From contig JAOANU010000005.1 of assembly GCA_034387635.1 (NCBI GenBank), positions 496,001 to 560,000 of the forward strand: a stretch of DNA of 64,000 nt. Reading direction: 5' to 3'. Positions 55,591 to 64,000 of the stretch are shown here, piece after piece. The notes beneath the pieces are model-generated. The model ran no database searches. It was not told where the DNA came from and worked only from the letters and a program-made list of their open reading frames with translations. How positions within the stretch are numbered: the first letter of the stretch is position 1; each line of letters begins with the position of its first letter. Source of the DNA: Rhodosporidiobolus odoratus (lineage: Eukaryota; Basidiomycota; Microbotryomycetes; Sporidiobolales; Sporidiobolaceae). The translations under genes and the position numbers were made by a program.

Positions 55591-57293
55591 TTAGCCGAAA
55601 AGGTAGGGGGCTGCGGCCGTCGCTCCGACAGCAGCCGCGAGGCCCAGTCCAGCGACCCACCTCCTGCCCTCGCCCTGCTCGTCCTCCTCACGCACAACCA
55701 CCTCAGGCGCCCTACTCGCAGCGGGAAGAGCTCGGGTCTCCCTGCTCGCCTGAGTCGGCTTCCTCTTCTTGTTGCGCTTGAAGAGCTTGGAGAGGAACGA
55801 GCGGTTGTCGACGACAAGCGCATCGGCAAGGGTCCCGTCGGCAGGAAGGGCGTCCTCGTCTTCCTCCAGCGTCCGTTTCTTCGTAGGCGCAGGCTCCGGG
55901 ATGTGCGTCGATTCGGTCAGGTCCGCGAGCGTACCATCCTTCTTCAGCTCCTCGACGAGACGCTTCGCCTCCTCGAGCTGCGCAGCACCGGCTTCATCGA
56001 AAGCAGGAGCAGCTTGGCCATCTTCCGCTGCCGGGACCGGGACGTCGATCTTGACTTCGGTCGTTTCCGTGAGAGTGCCGGTGTTGGTGCGTTCGAGCGT
56101 CTGGAGGATGGAGATGCCGGGCCCGGTAGCACCAGAGAGGGCTTGCGAGGAAGTAGACTTGTTGGCCAAGGGCGAAGAGACACGAGCGCGCTTCGCACGG
56201 GGCGAGCGAGCGGCCGGAGACTGCTGGAAGTGATCGTCAAAAGTTTCCTATGGCTCATAGGGGATCAAACGCACTTCGTCCGTTTCCTGCGCAGCATTGG
56301 TCGAGCTTGCCGGTTCCGGCGTTTCGGGGTCAGATCGGCTTTCTTCGACGTATTCCACCAGATCAGCGGCGTAGCGTCCGATGCCGTATTCGGTCGCAAG
56401 CGTGAGAGCTTGAGCCGCCGGCACCCTGAACCGAGAACGAGATCCGTCAATCTGGGCCGCACGAAGCCAACACGGCAAAGGGGAACATACCAGGTACCAC
56501 TCAGCTTCTTCGACTCATCGTATTCCATTCCCGCAGCAGTCGTGTCACCGTACTGCCCTCTCGACCCAACCGCGACCCAGCGCATCTCAAGCGCTTCTTC
56601 GTCTGCCGATGCAAGGGGGAAAGCGGCGCGGAAAAGCGAGGAAGCAGAGACGGCATTGGTATCGAAGCGCTTGATGATGTGCCTGTGTGATCAAGGCATG
56701 GATAAGTGATCTACTCCGGGCTGACATGCCCTTTGCCGCCAAGAATAACAGAGGCTCGTGACCAGGCAGCCTCCCCTGTCGAAGGTTAGAAGCACGAAGC
56801 GCGGCTTTGGCCACATCTAGGCTCAATACACCACCGCTTGAGTTGCCCTTACGCGGCGTCCTCCAGCCGATAGAGGGACAACGTACCCTGGTACCCCCTT
56901 CGGCACGGCAACCTTGACCCTGGCAATGACGATCGTCCCGCTGCCCTCGCCCAAGTGCAGGGTCTGCGTCTTGACTTTGTGGACCTTTGGATTCTTGCTG
57001 CCATCGACCATGAGTTTGTTTGCCTTGTCAATGGGGAGAGCGGGGCGTTGAACGCGGGCGGCGAGGCGGGGAGAAAGAGCTCGCGTCGAGGCGGATTTCG
57101 ACATGCCGCTTAGACCTGAAGAGGGCGGTACGAGCGCAGAGAGGGACGGCGTAGATGCAGAAGAGGGTAGGAGGGATTGACGAGAGGAGCGAGTTGAGGG
57201 AGGGGGAGACGCGAGTCCCCCGTCTCCTGTGGGGGTTGAATGCCGGGAAGAGCGACGGACACCGGAAGCAGGACTCTTTGCGCGACCAGCCAT
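55591..57293 (-). CDS. BQT4: Bouquet formation protein 4-like (KilA-N/APSES domain, tail-anchored), 497 aa
   Basis: In fission yeast Bqt4 sits in the inner nuclear membrane and anchors telomeres. Here: basic Ser-rich N-terminus; APSES/KilA-N-like domain from KVHKVKTQTLHLGEGSG through IIKRFDTNAVSASSLFRAAF, ALEMRWVAVGSRGQYGDT and LATEYGIGRYAADLVEYVEE; acidic/Pro linker with a basic stretch (SPRAKRARVSS); a single C-terminal membrane span RRWVAGLGLAAAVGATAAAP that ends four residues before the stop. Exons: 56887-57293, 56726-56836, 56491-56682, 56275-56425 and 55591-56223; 498 codons. An in-frame ATG at 57410 could extend it. The domain order, rather than pairwise identity, supports the call. 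Confidence 0.82.
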
Positions 57294-58056
57294 GGTACGC
57301 TCGTATAACTGTGAGATTGATGAGAGGTGAAGAGATGTGGAAGAGGAGGCTGGGTCAGTCGTCAAATCTCCTCCCTCAACCCTGCAAGCGTAGCTGAATG
57401 TTCCGGCCATGTCGTTTCCATACCTGTATATCCTCGCCTGCGACTTCGACAGTCGAGCCCGGCGTTATGCCGCTCGTTTCACCGTTCCTCGTCCTCGGAT
57501 TGTTGGACGACGTTGTGGCCCTTGTGGGCCAACAAAGGGCGATGACAGCAGACGTAATGCATCACTCAAGCTCTCCAAGCACACTGGTCGCTGCAGAGCC
57601 AGCAGACTCGAGCCGAATCCACGTATGCGGCTTTTTCTCCCCAAGAGGTCGAACAAGGTTCCCCTCGTTGGCAGCAGTCTCGCCAGGAGGTTCTCTTGAG
57701 TCCGCACAGCTCAGCCATAGCTTCTCTTTTTCGCCCTGTAAGCCGCCTGTGTCTTTGTCCTGTGGTTCCCTCTAAGCCTCCGCCTCGGTTTCTCGTCGAC
57801 GGGAGATATTCCTCATATAGCTTGTCCCAGAAGCCCGCCGCTGCAGAGTCGGAACCGCGGGCGTAAGCGAGTGCTCCTGCTGTCGGGACAGGGAGGAGGG
57901 CGCATCATTGTCCACCGCCAGGGTGACTCACCTGCTCTCGAGGTTGGGAAGGTCAAGGAAGGTCAACAAGACGAGTATGCCTGAAGGACGATACAGGATC
58001 ATAGCGCACCATGGATCATTCTGTGAGAGGAGGGAGGGATAGAAGCAGCTCCTGGC
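57294..58056. other. Intergenic region
   Basis: Upstream of Bqt4. A plus-strand frame 57398-57775 is open but featureless and overlaps the possible 5' extension of Bqt4. Nothing else recognised. Confidence 0.4.
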
Positions 58057-58438
58057 CTAGAGTGGACACGATAGATACAGTCCGAACTTTATGGCCTTCT
58101 TCATCTGGTACTCGGCAGTCTGCGTCGCGCAAGCTGACGGTTTAAAGAGCCGCTGTGTCCGCATCGAGCTCGAGTCAGCAAAATCTTTGCGGCGGACATG
58201 GTGAAGGGGGCGAAGAGCGCACAAGTTTGTCCATGCAGACGCACTCTCGCCCCGCCACAAAGGTGAACCCTGGCACTGTCGATGATGACAGCCCCACGTC
58301 AGCCATAACGGGTCCGTCCACGTAATGAAGGAGGCGCATACCCCCGATTCGCGAAGCACGCCGTCTGCAGAATGTCCTCCTCGACGTACTTCTCTCCGCA
58401 CTTTGCACGGCGTACCTGTCCACTTTCTCTCCACTCAT
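58057..58438 (-). CDS. Possible small four-exon gene, 64 aa, unknown
   Basis: A canonical GT-AG model joins MSGEKVDRRRASRIG, VPGFTFVAGRECVCMDKL and RLFKPSACATQTAEYQMKKA, ending LYLSCPL, with consistent phases. Four Cys residues and a basic helix suggest a small folded protein, but I recognise no family. Evidence is only that four exons splice cleanly into one frame. Confidence 0.3.
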
Positions 58439-59205
58439 AGGTAACTTTGGTAGAGGAATAGAGGTGGAGAGTAGGCGAGCACTGCCCGAGGAGGAAGCCC
58501 GGGCGAACAAGAGGGAAAAGCAAGAAGCAGATCGTTGGGTAGGTTGAACGGTTGCTAGATTTTGGCCACAGATTAAAGGCACAGCGGCACTAGAGAAATT
58601 TACAATGACACCGGTAGTGAGCTGATAGAGCCGTACGCCAAGAGTGAGCACATCTGTACGAGGAAAAGAAAGACGCAGCTAGTTTTCCCTTTTTCCTCTT
58701 CACAAATTCGACCCCAGCCTCCACGGTTATCTGCGCACCTCATTCCTTGCCTTCCCGACGATCCGTACTCCCGACTCGTCGCTCAGTCTCCTCTTTCCGC
58801 TCGCGCCGTGACTGCCCTCTTATCGCCTCCTCGGTGCGATGGCAACTTTTGGGTTCTGCAGTCAGCCCGAGCATAACGGTGGTACTCCCCGAAAGACAGT
58901 GACGCTGGAAGAGATGCATAGCAGGTATTACCGCGGCATAAGGTGAGGGATCGAGCGACAAATGTGATAGCAAGAAGGAAACGAGCCAAGCCAAGGACGA
59001 GGCGGAAGAGAGGGCTTCTCTTGGTGTCGTCTACGCCGCGTCGCCTGCTTGATCACGTCTCTCTTAGTCGGACTGCAGCTCTAATTGACGGCCCAGGAAA
59101 GGACGGCACTGATTTACTAGACTCAACCTAAGAGATCCTTCCTTTGAAAACTTTGCGGACTTCTCGCCTTCGCTGTTGACTTATTCTCCGCCGAGGGGAA
59201 GCATC
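58439..59205. other. Intergenic region
   Basis: No supported gene; 3' UTR of the GFA-like gene at the right end. Confidence 0.45.
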
Positions 59206-60269
59206 TTAGGCGGTCTCTTTCTGGTCGGCTGCATCGATGAGCATAACACGTCAGTATGTACCCAAAAACCGGACAGAAGCAAATGCGTACCGCCGTCGAC
59301 AGCCTTGACACCAGTCCTGCAGTAAGAAGGCCACAGGCGAAGCAAGGTCAGCATGGGCGGGAGCATGGTCGATCGCAAATGGTCAAGTCGGAAAGAGCAA
59401 CGCACCAGCGGTTCTTCACGAAAAGTTCCGCAACGTAAGGGACGTTGGCGAAACCGAGCGGAGCGGTCTGAACCGCGAGGGAGTCTCCGAAGACGGCGCT
59501 GTTGTGCGCGAACGGGGTACCACAGTTGGAGCAGAACTGCAAGCACGAGGGTTGAATAGCACGAACTAGTGTTAGCTAAGGTTCTCTGGTAGTGCGAGGC
59601 AGAAAAAGGGTGAGATAGCAACGCACCATGCGAGTCACATCATTACCGCTAGCGGCCTTCGACGTGTACTTTCCGATGGAACCGGAAATCTCGACGTCGC
59701 TCTCCTTCGCGAGGATGTTACTCGAGTTGGAGGTACCGGAAGTGAGCTGGCAGTCGGTGCAGTGGCACTTGATCTGGCCTAGACGGGTTGGAGGAGCGCG
59801 TTACGGCGAGAGGGAGAAGACAGGGAGGTCACGGCGTGATCGAGGGGTGGACGGGAAAACGGTAAACGGGTCGAGGGCGGGAGCGCCGGGGGGGTTAAAA
59901 AGGAAAACGTCAGTGGGGATTCTTCCGGATCGTACATGCCAGCCTCGTACCCCGTCGCTGTGTGAAGCTCCCGGTCTATGCCTGGGCCTGTCAAGTTGGA
60001 ACGGGAGGCCCCCGACCCTCTCCTCCTTCCTTGCATCGTCCCGCTTTCCACGCGTCGAAGACCCGCGCGGCCAGGATCACTACTGCCCATATACGCGGAG
60101 AGAGGTCCACTACAGCGTAAGAGGCTGTCTGCCTCGCCGCGTTGCCCAGTCGACGTTACACGATCCTGATGACGGGATGGAGGTAAATGTTTGGCTCACC
60201 TTCAGCTTCGGGCCCGGTAACCTTGATGGTAGAAGCGCCGCAGAGGCAAGAACCGGAGTAGGTAGCCAT
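59206..60269 (-). CDS. GFA/CENP-V-like zinc-binding protein, 133 aa
   Basis: Member of the glutathione-dependent formaldehyde-activating (Gfa)/CENP-V fold family, which binds zinc through Cys motifs. It shows SGSCLCGAS, IKCHCTDCQLTSGTSNSSN and RMFCSNCGTPFAHNS, with the expected CxC, CxC..C and CxxC spacing, then VFGDSLAVQTAPLG. Exons: 60200-60269, 59627-59778, 59406-59536, 59291-59316 (26 nt) and 59206-59228 (23 nt); 134 codons. The first intron (59779-60199) is 421 bp, four to five times the usual length here, and I see no nested gene in it. Enzymatic activity in this family is mostly unproven. Confidence 0.88.
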
Positions 60270-61787
60270 AGTCGTGTACGTGGATATGTTTGGGAGGAGG
60301 GAAAGAAAGCCAGAGCGCCCTCTGCACGATAAGATCGGCCTGAAATTCACCCGCTCGGGGCTGTGTGGAGGCCAAATCAAACGGCGCATCAAGGCAAGCA
60401 GTTTCTTTTACGAGCATGTGTGGCGCCCCGACGCAGCGCCCTCAGCTTCCCCCAACCCGAATCGTAACCTCAGTTCGAAAGTAGTACAAGGACCAGGAGG
60501 AAAGACAGACTCGGAAGCAGACGCGGGGACAGACGCCAGTCTGAGTACTGTATCACGCAACAGACCACTGAGTTTCAGATCTTTGCAACAACGGAGAGGC
60601 GTGTTTCCGGAAGACAGAACTAGACGGCCATCACGACGAGGAAGACTTGAGTAAATGGTTTGCAAAGGTATCGTCGGCGCGCAAGACTCCGAGCAGCGGG
60701 AAAGACTGACCAGAAGCCCTGTCAGATGCAAGGGATGGTGAGTGTGGCGGACCTTTAAGAAGGCGGAACAGCCATTCAGTCACGATGGTGTCTAGGCGGG
60801 GGGATTGAGAACAGCCAAATGCCCATGCTTCGCATAATAGCTGCCTACTATGCGCAACCGGGGACGGCCTGTCGGAGGCGGCATAATCATCCGCTCCACA
60901 GCGCAGCCAAAAGCGGGACAACCTACGCTCGGGTGAACCGTCGTGGGAGAAAGGGCGGGAAGGGGCATTTAGTATCGGCCTGAAGACTTGCTCCTGCACC
61001 TTGGGAAGTGCTACAAACCTCTGGCAAGCCTCGACGATTTTCGACGTGTTCTGCTGGAGTCGGGAAACAGCGTTGGGGCTGTCGTGCCGTGAGAGCGGGA
61101 CGTCGGCTCGAAAAGGGGATGGAGCGGCTGAACGGAAACAGCCGGGGGTTTCCCTAATGGACCTGTACAGAGAGAGATCAGCCAGAATTGTACAGGAAGG
61201 AGCGAAACCTTACAAGTAAAAGCCCGACTCGTTTCATCCACCTCACACTGCAGATATCGAAGACGACTGTAGGCAACTCTCGTCGGCGAATGCGGCATTC
61301 AGCACTCGGAGGGAGTCGGCTTGTCCAGTCACGTGACAGAGAGTTGTACGTCTCCAAACGCGACCGCGTGCCAGATTGATCGGAGGTGGCATGACCGTCG
61401 AAAACGAAATCGGGTGCAAGGCCGATGTATTTGAGCGGAACGGAGCTGGCGGATAGAGTGCGAGTCTCCGTTGGTGCTCCGCCTTTGCCCGAGTGACACT
61501 TACTACAGCAGTGAGCCGTAGCTATAGGGTACCGACCTCCGCCTCGTCCTGCTCGCCTTGCTACTTTCGAACCGATCGCCGTCCTCGAACCCCTCGTCCC
61601 GCCGCTTCCAGCTGATCACAGACCAGGTTGATGCGCTGAGGTCAACCGCCGTACACCCCGCCTTCGCACCTCTCCCTCAAAGGACCGCCCTCCTCATCTC
61701 AGTTTGCCCGCCCCACTCCTCTCGACCCGCGTCTCCTTACTCCGCCTCGCCCTCCAGCAGGATACTGCAAGCTGGCATCAACTCGCC
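60270..61787. other. Intergenic region with a decayed exon copy
   Basis: Promoter of the GFA-like gene at the left. The segment 60427-60536 is a near copy of coding sequence in the downstream hydrolase (61833-61942). Otherwise no supported gene. Confidence 0.5.
60427..60536 (+). repeat. 110-bp duplicate of the hydrolase first exon
   Basis: Aligned by eye without gaps to 61833-61942, with five mismatches in 110. Same orientation; both encode [19 protein letters not shown] in the same frame. Similarity fades after the block. Confidence 0.85.
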
Positions 61788-64000
61788 ATGACCTTCTGGC
61801 CTTTGTCATGGGTCACCCGCGCCTCCGATCAACCCGACGCAACACCCTCAGCTTCCCCCAACCCGAATAATAACCTCAGTTCGAAACTAGTACAAGGACC
61901 AGGAGGAAAGACAGACTCGGAAGCAGACGCGGGGACAGACGCACAGACGGCGTTGGCAACCTGGAATGCGCTGCTTGAGCCGTTCAAGGAGAGCGTACTT
62001 CCGCAAGGTGCAAGGACGGACCCGAAAGTCAAGCAAAAGTTGGAGCAACCCCTCAGCTTGTTGCGGGCGTGGGAGTATCTCCCCTTCTTTGCCAAACAGA
62101 GTGCGTTCCCCTTCCTTTAGCCCTTTTCGCAAGGCGGGCAGAAGAGGCGCGAGCGATTCTTTCACGGTCAACTTTGCTGATCCGCCATTCTCGCTGTCTT
62201 CCCTCCTATATTCGCCAATGGTCGAGCGCACAGGCACTTCCCTAACGAAGGCGTTCGTCAATCATCATCTATACGGCCCACCTAAGCCATCATGGGGCGT
62301 CGAGCTCACTCTTTTTACCACCTTCCTTCGCGAAGTGTCCAGTTATTCGCACCTTTCCTCTTTAGCCCGGTTGCGGTGCGTCCACTTTCCAGCTATCTCC
62401 TGCGTCACGTAGGGACATGCGCTTATCGATTGATGACCTGCAGGTCTATTCTCGAACTCGGTACTCTCCTGCCTGTCCCGAAAGACGGCATCGTCACCCC
62501 AATATCCTTCAAAGTCAAGCGACGGAACTTGCGCGGCTTCCTTGCGGAAGCAGACGCAAAGGAAGATGGCACGCGGGAGCTTTCGGGCGAATGGGTTACA
62601 AACAAGCGGCTTTGGCGAAGAATGACCCGAGAATGGACGGTCAACAAGGCAAAGGAAGCCAGCGCACCCGGTATACCGGGGACAGAAGGAGACAAGAGGG
62701 ACGGCCTTGTTTGCCTCTACTTGCACGGCGGGTGTGTTTTGCCCTCCTTCTACCGCCTGCATTGACGTTGACCTAACTTTTACTACATATTGTACAGCGC
62801 GTACTACATGTTCTCCGCCGAAACACATCGCTACCTCACCATCTCAGTCTCAAGATACTGTGAAGCTCGGGTGTTCGGTACATCTATCCCTCCTTGCTCG
62901 CACGAAAGATGACCTTCTCACCTCACCTCCCTTTCCTCGCTCAGCCGTCAACTACCGTCTCGCGCCCGAGACTCGCTTTCCCGGACAGCTTCACGATGCC
63001 GTCTCCGCTTACATGCGCCTTACCGTCGATCTCAAAATACCGCCCGAAAATATCGTGAGTTTCCAGCTTGCAGTTTCCTCTCTTACCCGACGCTTACTCT
63101 CCTTGTGAATTCCTTTCACGCTCTGGCCTTCCTTCTGGTTGCGACAAACTGCCACTGCTGACCAGATCTTCGCGGGCGACTCTGCCGGAGGAGGCTTGTG
63201 TCTAGCTACTCTCATGTACCTACGGGATCAGGGCTACCCGCTACCCTCTGGCGCCATCTTCATGAGCCCTTGGGTCGATCTGACCATGAGTAGCTCAAGG
63301 TACGTCTGTCTTGACTGCCCTTCTTTGTCATCGTAAAGCTTACGACTTCTGCCTCGCAGCTGGGAAACAAACCGAGTAAGCGCTTCTTGCTTCGCCATAC
63401 ACACGTTCTTGTACTGACTGCTTCGTCCTCGTAGCCATATGACTACTTGCCCAGCCCAAACTCCGAGGACGATCACCTTCACCCGGTCAAATGTCTTTTG
63501 GGCGACTCGATAGAAGAGTATCTTACTCACCCCTACGTTTCGCCTCTCTTCGGCGACTTCACTGGCCTACCGCCCCTTCTCATTCAAGCTGGCGATGCGG
63601 AAGTCTTGCGGGACGAGATTACGCTCACCGCGCACAAAGCGGCGCAAGCGGAAGTCAAGGTTGAACACGAGGTTTTCGAGGTGAGCTACTCCCACTCGTA
63701 CCCAGGGAGTCGAGCAGAGTGCTCATCACCGGCCTGCAGGACTGCGTCCACGTCTTTCAAGCGTTCCTGTTCCTCGAAGCCTCGCGCAAAGCCTTTCAAA
63801 GCCAACGAACCTTTGTCAAGCACACCCTCCCCCGTCTCCGCCGCAAAGCCCTCGCTCCTGCCACGACCTCGCACGCGCCATCTCCCACCACCAGTCCTTC
63901 ACTCGCGGACGAGCGACAACCTCCTTCAGAAGTTGCTTCGACCCGAGACTTCGACTTTGCAGAGGTCGACCGCGAGGTTGTCACCGATGCGCACAAAGTG
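61788..64000 (+). CDS. HSL-type alpha/beta hydrolase (lipase/esterase), 3' partial
   Basis: Serine hydrolase of the hormone-sensitive-lipase group. Features in order: N-terminal leader [33 protein letters not shown]; oxyanion-hole motif [36 protein letters not shown]; nucleophile elbow [26 protein letters not shown]; Asp in [13 protein letters not shown]; His in [19 protein letters not shown]. All triad residues are present. At least eight exons; the join from [10 protein letters not shown] to VNYRLAPE uses GTGAAG/CTCAG near 62860-62943. The protein continues past the window end with a Ser/Thr-rich segment. Likely acts on acyl esters; substrate not inferable. Confidence 0.88.

Noticed and set aside
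57398..57775. 125-codon plus-strand frame divergent from Bqt4
   Set aside because: Overlaps the possible upstream start of Bqt4, has no features, and looks like UTR sequence.
1..64000. tRNA, rRNA, CRISPR or bacterial-type operons
   Set aside because: No tRNA B-box with matching arms was seen by eye, no rRNA-like sequence, no regular short repeats; spliceosomal introns show this is nuclear eukaryotic DNA.

Overview
The window is nuclear DNA of a GC-rich, intron-dense fungus. Introns are short (about 55-110 bp, often with GTGCGT-type donors), genes are tightly packed on both strands, and the proteins (neutral trehalase, bouquet protein Bqt4, NDC10-type Crypton recombinase, Zn2Cys6 regulator) are fungal. 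The closest fit is a basidiomycete yeast of the Rhodotorula/Rhodosporidium type (Pucciniomycotina, Sporidiobolales). That placement is inference from gene content and splice style, not from a marker gene.

Layout. 1-4.3 kb: 3' part of calnexin (+), an RBR E3 ubiquitin ligase (-) and prefoldin subunit 1 (-). 4.37-8.37 kb: a complete Mutator-like DNA transposon with 24-bp perfect terminal inverted repeats, a 9-bp target duplication and a nine-exon DDE/SWIM transposase. It sits between prefoldin and the mitochondrial ribosomal protein bS21m. 9.8-14.1 kb: mitochondrial Lon protease (+). 15.1-18.6 kb: neutral trehalase (-). 20.6-23.5 kb: a thiol peroxidase of the glutathione-peroxidase family and an ALKBH1-type dioxygenase (both +). 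23.9-25.4 kb: a frameshifted BTB-domain relic followed by a truncated member (copy C) of an unrecognised gene family. 26-33.4 kb: a small Zn2Cys6 regulator and the 5'-3' exoribonuclease XRN1 (both -). 33.7-35.5 kb: a Leu5-like mitochondrial carrier (+).

35.8-49.3 kb is the accessory part. Two intact paralogues (A and B, minus strand) of the same unrecognised family flank a Crypton tyrosine-recombinase element. A more distant member (D, plus strand) lies beyond the casein kinase 2 beta subunit gene. All introns I could place in A, B, C and D are in phase 0, and the proteins are built from alternating long exons and tiny exons that start with proline. 49.8-64 kb returns to ordinary genes: a 2H phosphoesterase, a long F-box-like protein, Bqt4, a possible tiny gene, a GFA/CENP-V-like zinc protein, and the 5' part of an HSL-type alpha/beta hydrolase that runs off the end.

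Exon models were spliced by hand. Where an exon list is given, I checked that phases add up, apart from the stated frameshift in copy D. No RNA evidence or database search was available. No tRNA, rRNA or CRISPR array was seen.
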